A stretch of DNA of 34,086 nucleotides, taken from the NCBI GenBank assembly GCA_003332265.1, contig QPGA01000042.1, forward strand, positions 1 through 34,086. Reading direction: 5' to 3'. This stretch comes from Candidatus Accumulibacter meliphilus (GTDB taxonomy: Bacteria > Pseudomonadota > Gammaproteobacteria > Burkholderiales > Rhodocyclaceae). The translations under genes and the position numbers were made by a program. The notes below the pieces were generated by a model, which searched no databases, had not been told where the DNA came from, and was given only the letters and a program-made list of their open reading frames with translations. Below, piece after piece: positions 17,341-25,424 of the stretch; within the stretch, counting starts at the first letter, position 1; the number at the start of each line of letters is the position of its first letter.

Positions 17341-18282
17341 ATGAGCCCCGATCACACCCTGTTTAATGTGTTTGCTGCTGTTTTCGCCGCACTGGCTGTC
17401 GCCAGCGGCATTGCTGCCGGACTCAAGTGGCGGCTGGCGGCGGGCGCCTCTAGCGTTGTCATCGACAACCTCAACGCGCGCATCAACGCCTGGTGGTGGA
17501 TGGTCGGTGTACTGGCGGTGGCCTTCTGGATCGGCGAGGGCGGCATCATCGTCCTCTTCGGGCTCATTTCCTTCCAGGCGCTGCGCGAGTACATCTCGCT
17601 CACCCATACCCGGCGCGGCGACCACCACGCGCTGATGTGGTGTTTCTTCTTCTTTCTGCCCGCCCAGTACCTGCTCATCGCCATCGACTGGTACGGACTG
17701 TTCAGCATCCTGATCCCGGTGTACGCCTTCCTGCTGCTGCCGATCTCGGCCACCTTGTGCAGCGATGCCGAGCGCTTTCTCGAGCGTGCCGCCAAGGTGC
17801 AGTGGGGGTTGATGATCTGCGTGTATTGCATTTCGCACGTGCCGGCGCTGCTGACGCTGGAGATTCCCGGGTTTTTCGGCCGCAACGCGCAGCTGATCAT
17901 CTTCCTGGTGCTCACCGTGCAGTCGAGCGACGTGTTTCAGTACGTGTGCGGCAAGCTCTTTGGCAAACGCAAGCTGGCACCGGCGATCTCCCCGTCGAAG
18001 ACCCTCGAAGGGCTGGTCGGTGGCCTGCTCACCTCGACCGTCCTCGGTGCCGCCCTGTACTGGCTGACGCCTTTCAACGTCTGGCAGGCGGCCCTGGTGG
18101 CGCTGACCATCAACATCGTCGGCTTCTTCGGTGGCTTCGTGCTCTCGGCCATCAAGCGCGACCGCGGTGTAAAGGACTGGGGTACGCTCATCGAAGGCCA
18201 TGGCGGCATGCTCGACCGTGTCGATTCGATCAGCTTTTCGGCGCCGATCTTCTTTCACATCGTGCGTTACTGGTGGGTGTGA
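17341..18282 (+). CDS. ynbB: CdsA-like phosphatidate cytidylyltransferase (YnbB-like)
   Basis: A 313-residue protein with about eight membrane helices, starting at ATG 17341 after CCAGGAGCC. The CDS signature is complete near the C-terminus: SAIKRDRGVKDWG, then EGHGGMLDRVDS, with SPSKTLEG in the preceding loop. It should convert phosphatidic acid and CTP to CDP-diacylglycerol, the substrate of the CDP-alcohol transferase that heads the operon. E. coli YnbB is similar in size. It closes the operon; a truncated ORF follows 13 bases later. A housekeeping CdsA would be expected elsewhere, so this copy is probably dedicated to the operon's product. Confidence 0.88.
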   Translation: MSPDHTLFNVFAAVFAALAVASGIAAGLKWRLAAGASSVVIDNLNARINAWWWMVGVLAVAFWIGEGGIIVLFGLISFQALREYISLTHTRRGDHHALMWCFFFFLPAQYLLIAIDWYGLFSILIPVYAFLLLPISATLCSDAERFLERAAKVQWGLMICVYCISHVPALLTLEIPGFFGRNAQLIIFLVLTVQSSDVFQYVCGKLFGKRKLAPAISPSKTLEGLVGGLLTSTVLGAALYWLTPFNVWQAALVALTINIVGFFGGFVLSAIKRDRGVKDWGTLIEGHGGMLDRVDSISFSAPIFFHIVRYWWV

Positions 18283-18295
18283 TCGGAGTGGCACG

Positions 18296-18493
18296 ATGCC
18301 TCCGCCCCATTACGAGCACTTCGCAAAGGTTCTGAAAGCCCCTATTTGCAGCCGCCTATGGAGCTGGGGCGACGTGCGCGACGACGGCGCGATCTTCCTC
18401 CGCTGCTGGGATGAGGAGATCAAGAAGGGCGTCGCGCTACTGGGTAGTTCCTATGAAATTCCCCCGCAGGAATTGCCTCTATTGTGCGAATGA
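18296..18493 (+). CDS. 65-residue hypothetical protein, probably truncated
   Basis: ATG 18296 follows CGGAG at good spacing and comes 13 bases after the CdsA-like gene. The segment SRLWSWGDVRDDGAIFLRCW has the look of an N-terminal domain found in larger, poorly characterised proteins of the restriction/HNH type. Here the frame ends soon after, and its last bases overlap the convergent winged-helix fragment. I take it as a stump left by a rearrangement; a real small protein is possible. Confidence 0.4.
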   Translation: MPPPHYEHFAKVLKAPICSRLWSWGDVRDDGAIFLRCWDEEIKKGVALLGSSYEIPPQELPLLCE

Positions 18494-18718
18494 TTCTGAC
18501 ATGTTGAAAGCGGCTGGAAGGTCGATACGGCGGCAGCGGACGGCGGCCCACATTGCTTTCACGCCGTTTTGCGTGACCCGGTAGAGGCGAGAGTTGTTGA
18601 CCTTGGCGATCAGGGCATGGCCGCGCAGTTTGGCGATCAGGCGGCTGGTTCGATGCGTGCGCCGCTTGCCTTCGGCGGTGTTGTTGGGAGGGACCGTGTA
18701 AAGTTTGGCCTGTCCATG
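18479..18718 (-). pseudogene. Winged-helix domain fragment, N-terminus missing
   Basis: A minus-strand frame of 79 codons ends at a TAG (complement of 18479-18481). It contains HRTSRLIAKLRGHALIAKV followed by RLYRVTQNGVKAMWAA, which fits a winged helix with its recognition helix and wing, as seen at the C-terminus of some phage and transposon-linked proteins. There is no ATG in frame; a stop lies upstream near 18746. A ribosome-binding-like AAGGGAGG precedes an ATG in another frame that is soon closed. It is therefore a fragment. Confidence 0.4.
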
Positions 18719-18846
18719 TCGCCTCCCTTGCCGTGCGGTGGTCTACCTCCTAGGTGGGGTTGAGGATATTGTCCTCGCAAATTAAGGCGATTTCTGTCAA
18801 ATAACCTAGCATCTTGCTTGTCTTTTCGGCCGTCTTCTGCGTTGTC

Positions 18847-18885
18847 CGACAACAGTTACATAGTTCGACTATGCGCCTGTTGTCG
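18847..18885. repeat. 39-bp two-tier palindrome
   Basis: Outer arms CGACAACAG (18847-18855) and CTGTTGTCG (18877-18885) pair perfectly over 9 bp. Inner arms CATAG (18859-18863) and CTATG (18869-18873) pair around TTCGA. Three unpaired bases separate the tiers on each side. No T-run follows, so it is not an obvious terminator. The rest of 18719-19003 shows no gene. Confidence 0.6.
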
Positions 18886-19003
18886 CGCCTTGCAGTCGAC
18901 CGAAAATCCGGCGCAATCTGGCAGGTTCTTTTCCGGCAATCGCCTAAATCCGGCGGCATCGGGGGGCGACATCCCTTTTTGGTTGCGGCCAACGGCCGCG
19001 CTA

Positions 19004-19250
19004 ACGGTCATGACATGTGCGGACACCCCAAGTCATGAAAGTCATGACCGTTTCCCTCTTCCCCTGACCCTTCTCCCGCGAGGGGAGACGGGAGTTTCGC
19101 GAGTCGCGTGCGCGACTTTCACATTAACGGTCATGACAGGTGCGGACACCCCAAGTCATGAAAGTCATGACCGTTTCCCTCTTCTCCTGGCCCTTCTCCC
19201 GCAAGGGGAGACGGGAGTTTCGTGAGTCGGTTGCGCGACTTTCACATTAA
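19004..19250 (-). repeat. Dispersed two-module repeat, two tandem copies in reverse orientation
   Basis: B-arms ACGGTCATGAC/GTCATGACCGT occur at 19004-19014 with 19041-19051 and at 19127-19137 with 19164-19174. Each is followed by the reverse of module A, ending in GACTTTCACATTAA at about 19128 and 19250. The period is about 123 bp. The orientation is opposite to the copies at 4547, 8123 and 11698. Module A faces the 3' end of the minus-strand lipoprotein gene, 55 bp away. Confidence 0.85.
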
Positions 19251-19304
19251 GATTTTGGTCTTGCGAAATACATCGGCTGCCAGCCGCATCGCGTCGGCCG
19301 GAGC

Positions 19305-19601
19305 CTATTTGCTTACCGCCTCCTTGGCTTTGTCGGCGGCTTCACTGGTCGCGTCGGCGGCCTTGATGACCATCTCCCTGCTTGCTTCCTTGGCAGCCAG
19401 GGTAGCCTCGGCCGCGCTCTCCTTGACCACTACGGCGGCGTCACTTGCTGCAGCCTTTGTCGCCTCAGCGGCGGCGGCAACGGCGGTTTCCGCTTTTTTC
19501 GCAGACTCCTTCGCGGCCTTGACGGCGGCATCGTCTTGTGGACCGCAGGCGGCGACAGCCATGGCCAGAAAAGCAGAGAGAACGAGCGCGCGAGCTTTCA
19601 T
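19305..19601 (-). CDS. Small Ala/Lys-rich lipoprotein
   Basis: A 98-residue protein starting at the ATG complementary to 19599-19601, with CTGGAG 9 bases upstream. The first 19 residues (MKARALVLSAFLAMAVAAC) form a lipoprotein signal with lipobox VAAC, so the mature N-terminus would be a lipidated Cys. The remainder is almost wholly Ala, Lys, Glu, Val and Ser in heptad-like runs (KAAKESAKKAET, KESAAEATLAAKEAS), predicting one long helix or coiled coil in the periplasm. This recalls Lpp-like or YgiM/entericidin-type helical lipoproteins, but no specific family is recognised. Confidence 0.75.
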   Translation of the reverse strand: MKARALVLSAFLAMAVAACGPQDDAAVKAAKESAKKAETAVAAAAEATKAAASDAAVVVKESAAEATLAAKEASREMVIKAADATSEAADKAKEAVSK

Positions 19602-20070
19602 GGTGCAGTACTCCAGAAGGAAAGTTGTTGAGGCGGCGGAAACCCCGATAAGCTTGGCGAGAAGTCGACCAGTGCTGCGCATCAAACCATAATTGCAAGT
19701 CGCAGTAAACTCTCGACTGCCGCGGAAAGCCCTGCAGCAGGAACCCGCTGCAGCGGAGCGTTCAGGGAGGCGGTAAGGAAACGCCCGGGCGTGCGCTGGC
19801 CCGGCGAAGCAATCGGTCGCCTGTGTGCTGCCGCCGGTACAATAATATTGGAGTCGCCACAATTTCGGTGGCTCTTGAAGGACGCTGGGGCGAAGCTTGT
19901 TTCGGAATCATCGTCCACGCTACTGGCGAAGTCGCCGACGTAAATCGCCAAGCCGATTCCCGAGCGTACGCAACAGGAGCAAGCAAGCACTGTGCCGAGG
20001 TCTGAACCCCCGTGGCTTGGTGCCGTTCGAGCCTTGATTTGCGCAGCCATTTCAACAGGAGGAAGGTACC
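19602..20070. other. Intergenic region, no convincing gene
   Basis: About 470 bp between divergent genes. Small frames exist (19823-20005 plus, 19682-20050 minus), but their translations show no domain features. It probably holds the promoters of the lipoprotein and of the 342-residue gene. TACAATAATATT near 19837-19850 is the most AT-rich, promoter-like spot. Confidence 0.4.
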
Positions 20071-21099
20071 ATGGGTATTCTCGACTGGTTCAAGAACAGG
20101 CCGGGTCAATTCGATCCGGATCGGGGGTCTGAGGAGATGGTTCGCGGGGCGGTCGACAAGGCGATTACGCTGACCAACCCACGCCTCAAGCTGCTGCCCA
20201 ACTGCCCCAAGCGTCTGACGCCCGCCGTCAAGACGACGATCGAATACCTGCGCACGCTGGTCCAGGCGCTGCCCGCCGCACGACCGCTTTCGTCGGCCAT
20301 GTGGTCCTCCGATCCGGCTCTAAAGGCGTTCTTTGTCGCGTCCTCCGACATTCCGTCGGTTCTCGGCCGCTCGGACAATTTGCGCATCCTGTTCGACAAG
20401 TTTCCGGAACTCGATGAAGCTTGCCTGGTTCTGGGCATGGCGCTCAATGAAAAACGGGTCCTGGGAATGGCGCTGCAAGGAGGCATGGTGCAGCGCGACG
20501 TTGCCCAGACCAGCGTCAGCTTTTCGGACCACGGGACGCGCATTTGCGGCAGCGACGAGGCGCGTTTGCGCCGCATCGTCGGCGTCGAGGCTTTCGAATA
20601 CCTGCTTGGCCAGGCCTTGTCGGAGATTGGCCGGGAGCGTGTCGAAAGGCAGGAGCTGCAAGGAAGTCGTGCGCTGATGCGGGCACGCCTGCGGCTTCTT
20701 CAACAGCAGGGACCGGGCCTGGGGTCAATGTTCGGCGGAGCTCCGGCGGCAGCAAGCGAACAGGCCAGGCTGCAGGCGGAATTGCTGGAAAACGAGCGGC
20801 AACTGGAAGCTATCGGGGGCAGTGAATCGGTCCTGGACGCCGAACTCGAAAGCCTGAAAATGGTGCTCGAAAATCCGCAGCGCTATCTGAACGTCGAGAC
20901 AAAGCGCTTGCGGCTCAGCCCGATGAACGTGGTGATCGATGCGGCCAGCACGGACGCTGCTGTCGACGTCGATTTCGGCCTGGCAGAACTCAGGGGATCG
21001 CCGCCGATGCGCCGAGCTTTCGTGCTCGCACGCGTCGCGCGCAGCGAATTGCCGCCCCCGAAAAAGATCAATTTTGACGACGCGACGCGCTACCTTTGA
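20071..21099 (+). CDS. Conserved-looking hypothetical protein, unknown function
   Basis: A 342-residue soluble protein starting at ATG 20071 behind a very strong AGGAGGAAGG. It opens MGILDWFKNRPGQFDPDRG, has a helical N-terminal half (EEMVRGAVDKAITLTNPRLK; VKTTIEYLRTLVQALP), and a long coiled-coil region about 190-270 (RERVERQELQGSRALMRARL, EQARLQAELLENERQLEAI). The last 60 residues are beta-like (MNVVIDAAST, VDVDFGLAEL). I do not recognise the family. It stands alone, with a reverse repeat copy after it. Codon use fits a real gene. Confidence 0.8.
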   Translation: MGILDWFKNRPGQFDPDRGSEEMVRGAVDKAITLTNPRLKLLPNCPKRLTPAVKTTIEYLRTLVQALPAARPLSSAMWSSDPALKAFFVASSDIPSVLGRSDNLRILFDKFPELDEACLVLGMALNEKRVLGMALQGGMVQRDVAQTSVSFSDHGTRICGSDEARLRRIVGVEAFEYLLGQALSEIGRERVERQELQGSRALMRARLRLLQQQGPGLGSMFGGAPAAASEQARLQAELLENERQLEAIGGSESVLDAELESLKMVLENPQRYLNVETKRLRLSPMNVVIDAASTDAAVDVDFGLAELRGSPPMRRAFVLARVARSELPPPKKINFDDATRYL

Positions 21100-21135
21100 G
21101 GCGTCGACCTGGGCCGGCGTGTGCGAGGGTCGTTA

Positions 21136-21261
21136 ACGGTCATGACATGTCGGGATACCCCGGATCATGAAAGTCATGACCGTTTCCCCCTCTTCCCCGA
21201 CCCTTCTCCCGCGAGGGGAGAAGGGAGATTCGTGAGCCGCTTGCGCGACTTTCACATTAAC
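21136..21261 (-). repeat. Dispersed two-module repeat, one copy in reverse orientation
   Basis: B-arms ACGGTCATGAC (21136-21146) and GTCATGACCGT (21173-21183), followed by reversed module A to CATTAAC at 21261. It lies between the 342-residue gene and the universal stress gene, just upstream of a promoter-like sequence. Confidence 0.85.
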
Positions 21262-21290
21262 ACTGCCGCACAGGCCCTTCGTCCTTGAGA

Positions 21291-21320
21291 TTGACCGCGA
21301 TTCAGCTGAGCCCATATACT
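21291..21320 (+). promoter_or_regulatory. Possible sigma-70 promoter upstream of the universal stress gene
   Basis: TTGACC (21291-21296) and TATACT (21315-21320) are separated by 18 bp. The start codon of the stress protein is about 200 bp downstream, which would leave a long leader. Supported by consensus match only. Confidence 0.4.
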
Positions 21321-21525
21321 ACTTTCCACATCTTTGGCTTGGCCATCGTTTTGGGCAGGTGGGGTGGATGGCGGGGATGTCGGGAGGAGGGTGTGCCTGA
21401 GGGCGCATGCCGGCCTTGGACTCGCGATCAGGGGAACTGGCGTTTTGGTAAAATTTTCCTCGCGCCGGGAAAGAGCAGGGGCGTGCCGCCTCGCAGCCAG
21501 ACAACAACTACCAGGAGAACTGCAC

Positions 21526-21969
21526 ATGTTCAAAAACATCCTTATCCCCACCGACGGTTCGGTCGTGTCGCGCAAGGCCATCAAGGCCGGCATCCAGTTC
21601 GCGAAGTCGCTGGGAGCGAAAGTCACTGGCTACTACGGCATCGTGACGCTGCCATATTCCATGTTTGGCGACGGCGATATTATCGACAAGGGCATGGCGA
21701 GTAAGCTCGACCGGCTGCAGCGGGCCACCGGTGAGAAATTCCTTGAGGAGATATCCAAGGCCGCTGCAGCTGCCGGTGTCGAGTATGCTGGATTCACCAC
21801 CAAGCCAGCGTCGGCGTTCGAGGGCATCATCGAAACCGCGCGGAAGAAGAAGTGCGACGCTATCTTCATCGCCTCGCGTGGTCGCAGCGAGATCAAAAAG
21901 CTGCTACTTGGCAGCGTCACCCAGAAGGTGCTTTCACACTCCAAGGTGCCGGTGATCGTCTACCGCTAA
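21526..21969 (+). CDS. Universal stress protein, UspA family
   Basis: A 147-residue single-domain Usp. The start at ATG 21526 follows CCAGGAGAAC. The first strand is MFKNILIPTDGSVVS, with the family Asp in PTDGS. The C-terminal nucleotide-binding loop is IASRGRSEIKKLLLGSVTQKVLSHSKVPVIVYR, which has the G-x2-x9-G-S/T pattern (written here as GRSEIKKLLLGSV) of ATP-binding Usp proteins. Such proteins accumulate in stasis and stress and act in the cytoplasm. It is monocistronic, preceded by a long leader and a repeat copy. Confidence 0.93.
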   Translation: MFKNILIPTDGSVVSRKAIKAGIQFAKSLGAKVTGYYGIVTLPYSMFGDGDIIDKGMASKLDRLQRATGEKFLEEISKAAAAAGVEYAGFTTKPASAFEGIIETARKKKCDAIFIASRGRSEIKKLLLGSVTQKVLSHSKVPVIVYR

Positions 21970-22394
21970 GGGCGAGCGTTTTTTTGTATCCGGCAAGCTG
22001 CCGCTGCGGGCAGCGCTAGCGGCTTGGCGCCGCTTGTATGCGCCCGTTCGACCCGTGCGCACACCAAGCCGGCAGCCACCTCAAGAGCCTTCGCGGCGAC
22101 GCCGGCAAGGCCGGGAATCATTCCCGTCAGATCACTCGCTACAGCGTCGCTCGCGAGCTACATTCGCTCGCCCCGTCTTCGTGGCGAGCTGGATTAGGCC
22201 TGAGAAAAGCGAACTGTCGCGAACTGTCGATCAGTGACCTCGCTAAATTGGTAGCAGCATTATCTCAATAAGTGGTTCGTTATTGCACCGGTCGCCCGTG
22301 TAAAGTGGCGCCACTTCGGGGTGCGCAGTGTGCGGCCGGCTTCGGCCCTGATGACCGTTTCTGCAGATTGACCCGGCCAACAGGAGATAAGTCT
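21970..22394. other. Intergenic region upstream of gabD
   Basis: No gene is visible. A T-run (TTTTTTT, about 21979) follows the stress gene, and a GCTGCC/GGCAGC hairpin lies near 21995-22012, but they are in the wrong order for a terminator. The region before gabD must carry its promoter. A GTG-initiated upstream extension of gabD from 22272 is open but not family-like. Confidence 0.4.
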
Positions 22395-23849
22395 TTGGAG
22401 CTTGCCGATAAATCACTGCTCAGGCAGTTGTGCTACATCAATGGACAATGGGTCGGCGCCGATAGTGCGCTGACCTTCGCCGTCACCAACCCGGCTACCG
22501 GGGAGCACTTGGCGGACGTACCCGACGCGGGTGCGGCCGAGACCCGTCGCGCGATCGAGGCGGCGCAGCTTGCACAGCGCACCTGGAGTGCCAGGACTGC
22601 AGGTGAGAGGGCGAAGGTGCTTCGCCGTTGGTGTGAGTTGCTGCTTGCCAATCAGGAAGATCTCGCTCGCATCATGACTGCGGAGCAGGGCAAGCCACTT
22701 GCCGAATCGCGTGGCGAGATCACCTACGCCGCCTCGTTCATCGAGTGGTTTGCCGAGGAAGGAAAGCGCATCTACGGCGACATGATTCCTCCGCATCACG
22801 CCGACAAACGTATCCTGGTCAGCAAGGAAGCGATCGGCGTTTGTGCCGCGATCACGCCATGGAATTTTCCGGCCGCGATGATTACCCGCAAGGTTGGTCC
22901 GGCGCTGGCGGCGGGCTGCTCGGTAGTACTCAAGCCCGCTGAAGCGACGCCACTGTCGGCGCTTGCGCTGGCCGAGCTGGCGGAACGCGCCGGAGTCCCA
23001 AAAGGGGTCTTCAATGTGCTCACCGGAGACCCGATCGCCATTGGTGGCGAGCTGTGCGCCAATCCGACGGTCCGCAAGCTCAGCTTTACCGGGTCTACGG
23101 AGGTTGGTCGGATTCTCATGCAGCAGTGTGCGCCGACGATCAAGAAACTGTCGCTCGAGTTGGGCGGCAATGCACCGTTCATTGTCTTCGACGATGCCGA
23201 TCTGGATGCCGCCGTGCAGGGAGCGATGCTCTCAAAGTATCGCAATACGGGCCAGACCTGCGTCTGTGCGAACCGCTTGCTGGTCCAGGAAGGCGTCCTC
23301 GATCAATTTGTCGAAAAACTCGCTGCCGCAGTTGGCGCTCTGCGCGTCGGTAATGGGGCGGAAGAGGGGGTCACGCAAGGTCCGCTGATCGATGACGCGG
23401 CGATCGCCAAGGTGGAGGAACTGGTCGCCGATGCGCTTGGCAAGGGGGCTCGTGTCGTTTGTGGCGGCAAGCCCCACAGCCTCGGCAAGACCTACTACGA
23501 GCCAACGATACTGGCGGGGGTGACGGCGCAGATGCGCATCGCTCGCGAAGAAGTCTTCGGGCCGGTGGCGCCGGTGTTCGCTTTCAAGACCGAGGCCGAT
23601 GCGGTGGCCATGGCCAACGATACCGAGTATGGCCTGGCGTCCTATTTCTACACCGAGAATCTGGCGCGCAGCTTGCGGGTAGCCAGCGCCCTCGAATACG
23701 GCATGGTCGGCATCAACACCGGCCTGATCTCGACCGAGCTTGCGCCGTTCGGGGGCATGAAGTCGTCCGGGCTGGGTCGCGAAGGTTCCAAGTACGGGAT
23801 CGAGGACTACCTGGAAATCAAATACATCTGTATCGGCGGTATCGTTTGA
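22395..23849 (+). CDS. gabD: NAD(P)-dependent succinate-semialdehyde dehydrogenase (or glutarate-semialdehyde dehydrogenase)
   Basis: A 484-residue aldehyde dehydrogenase. The TTG at 22395 is chosen as start because CAGGAGATAAG lies at correct spacing and the length then matches GabD (482-484). The frame is open back to 22272, but that part is not family-like. The cofactor site (ITPWNFPAAMITRK, FTGSTEVGR), general base E255 in LSLELGGN and catalytic C289 in NTGQTCVCANR are present. It also has the GabD-typical C-terminus APFGGMKSSGLGREGSKYGI. It oxidises succinate semialdehyde to succinate, or as DavD glutarate semialdehyde to glutarate. It is followed after 32 bases by gabT, so the two form an operon. 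Confidence 0.92.
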   Translation: MELADKSLLRQLCYINGQWVGADSALTFAVTNPATGEHLADVPDAGAAETRRAIEAAQLAQRTWSARTAGERAKVLRRWCELLLANQEDLARIMTAEQGKPLAESRGEITYAASFIEWFAEEGKRIYGDMIPPHHADKRILVSKEAIGVCAAITPWNFPAAMITRKVGPALAAGCSVVLKPAEATPLSALALAELAERAGVPKGVFNVLTGDPIAIGGELCANPTVRKLSFTGSTEVGRILMQQCAPTIKKLSLELGGNAPFIVFDDADLDAAVQGAMLSKYRNTGQTCVCANRLLVQEGVLDQFVEKLAAAVGALRVGNGAEEGVTQGPLIDDAAIAKVEELVADALGKGARVVCGGKPHSLGKTYYEPTILAGVTAQMRIAREEVFGPVAPVFAFKTEADAVAMANDTEYGLASYFYTENLARSLRVASALEYGMVGINTGLISTELAPFGGMKSSGLGREGSKYGIEDYLEIKYICIGGIV

Positions 23850-23881
23850 GCCGCCAAGTCAAGCTTGCAAAGGAAATGAAC

Positions 23882-25189
23882 ATGAATGCACCGAGCGAAA
23901 AACTGAACCTCAAAACCAATTCCGAGCTGATGGCTCGGCGCACGGCAGCGCTGCCCAAAGGTGTCGGCCAGGGGCACGCGCTGTTTGCCGAAACTGCCAG
24001 GAATGCCGAAATCTGGGACGTCGAAGGGCGTCGCTGGATAGACTTCTGCGCGGGTATTGCGGTGGTCAATACCGGGCATTGCCACCCCCGGGTCGTCGAG
24101 GCGGCGCGCCAGCAACTGGCGGCCTTCACCCATACCTGTTTTCAGGTAGTGGCCTACGAATCCTACGTCGAACTGTGCGAGCGGCTCAATGCGGCCGCCC
24201 CGGGTAGTACGCCGAAGAAGTCGTTTCTGGTCAACACCGGCGCCGAAGCCGTCGAGAATGCCGTCAAGATCGCGCGTGCGGCAACTGGGCGTTCGGGCAT
24301 GATTGCCTTCGGTGGCGGCTTCCATGGTCGCACCATGTTCGGTCTCGCACTGACCGGCAAGGTGGCTCCCTACAAGATCAAGTTCGGGCCATTCCCCGGC
24401 GAGATCTTCCACGTTCCCTTCCCGAATGCCCTGCAGGGTGTTTCGGAGGATGATTCCATCGCGGCTATCGAGCGACTTTTCACGACCAGTATCGAAGCTT
24501 CGCGCGTTGCGGCAATCTTCATTGAACCGGTGCAGGGAGAAGGTGGCTATGTCCCGGCGCCGCTTGGCTTCCTGCGCCGCCTGCGGGCACTATGCGACAC
24601 GCACGGAATTCTTCTCGTTGCCGACGAAGTGCAGACCGGCATTGGCCGCTGCGGCAAGCTGTTTGCCAGCGAGCACTATGATGTCGAGCCCGACATCATC
24701 ACCTTGGCCAAAGGCCTCGGCGGTGGCTTGCCAATCGCCGCGGTAGTCGGCAAGGCGGCGATCATGGACGCTGCAGAGGTCGGCGGTCTGGGTTCCACCT
24801 ACGCCGGAAATCCGATGGCCGTTGCCGGCGCCCTGGCGGTACTCGACGTGGTGGCGGAAGAACAACTCTGTGCGCGCTCGATCGCTCTTGGCGAACACAT
24901 GCGCGAGCGATTTACCGCCATGCAGGAGAAATTCTCGACGATCATCGAGGTGCGCGGACTGGGGGCGATGACGGCCGTGGAGTTCTGCCGCAACGGCGAT
25001 GCAAAGCAGCCGGCAGCGGACATCGCTGTCGCCCTGAAGAATGAAGCGGCGCAACGCGGCTTGCTGCTGCTCTTGTGCGGGCCGCATGGCAATGTCTTGC
25101 GGGTAATGGTGCCACTGACCATTTCGGATGCCGTGCTCAACGAAGGCCTGGATATCATCGAGGCATCACTGCGGGCGGTGGGCGCCTGA
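23882..25189 (+). CDS. gabT: 4-aminobutyrate (or 5-aminovalerate) aminotransferase
   Basis: A 435-residue class III PLP aminotransferase. Of two in-frame ATG codons (23876, 23882), the second has better spacing from AAAGGA. Motifs: NTGAEAVENAVKIAR, FGGGFHGRTMFGLALTGK, EPVQGEGGYVPAP, the cofactor Asp in LVADEVQTGIGR, and the Schiff-base lysine K277 in LAKGLGGGLP. It moves the amino group of GABA or 5-aminovalerate to 2-oxoglutarate, giving the semialdehyde for the upstream dehydrogenase. The pair cannot be told from DavT/DavD by sequence reading alone, and both reactions are often catalysed. It converges on the minus-strand binding-protein gene. Confidence 0.93.
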   Translation: MNAPSEKLNLKTNSELMARRTAALPKGVGQGHALFAETARNAEIWDVEGRRWIDFCAGIAVVNTGHCHPRVVEAARQQLAAFTHTCFQVVAYESYVELCERLNAAAPGSTPKKSFLVNTGAEAVENAVKIARAATGRSGMIAFGGGFHGRTMFGLALTGKVAPYKIKFGPFPGEIFHVPFPNALQGVSEDDSIAAIERLFTTSIEASRVAAIFIEPVQGEGGYVPAPLGFLRRLRALCDTHGILLVADEVQTGIGRCGKLFASEHYDVEPDIITLAKGLGGGLPIAAVVGKAAIMDAAEVGGLGSTYAGNPMAVAGALAVLDVVAEEQLCARSIALGEHMRERFTAMQEKFSTIIEVRGLGAMTAVEFCRNGDAKQPAADIAVALKNEAAQRGLLLLLCGPHGNVLRVMVPLTISDAVLNEGLDIIEASLRAVGA

Positions 25190-25341
25190 ACTGACCGTCC
25201 GTGAGTGGCTCGTGCGACCGACCTTGCAAGGGTCGAAGCCACTGAGCTGTAGCGGATGCGGGCAGTCCGGCCATCTGCGTGGGCCTCAGGCTGATCAGCG
25301 GAGGCGGGTGCCCGCAGCGGTTTAGTCCGGTGTGGGAAAGT

Positions 25342-25378
25342 AAGAAAGGCCAGGCAGCGACGCTGCCTGGCCTTTCTT
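25342..25378. terminator. Bidirectional rho-independent terminator
   Basis: A perfect 17-bp stem: 25342-25358 (AAGAAAGGCCAGGCAGC) with 25362-25378, loop GAC. Both flanks are T/A-biased in the right sense. It lies between convergent gabT and the minus-strand binding-protein gene, and can serve both. Confidence 0.85.
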
Positions 25379-25424
25379 CAGTACACGAACGGTAGGTGCC
25401 GAATGCGTGCTTGCCCTTGCTGCC

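Noticed and set aside
19682-20050. A 122-codon minus-strand frame in the intergenic region
   Set aside because: No ribosome binding site, no domain features, and it overlaps the promoter regions of both neighbours.
22272-22394. Upstream extension of gabD from GTG 22272
   Set aside because: The added 41 residues are Cys/Arg-rich and absent from the family; a ribosome binding site supports TTG 22395.
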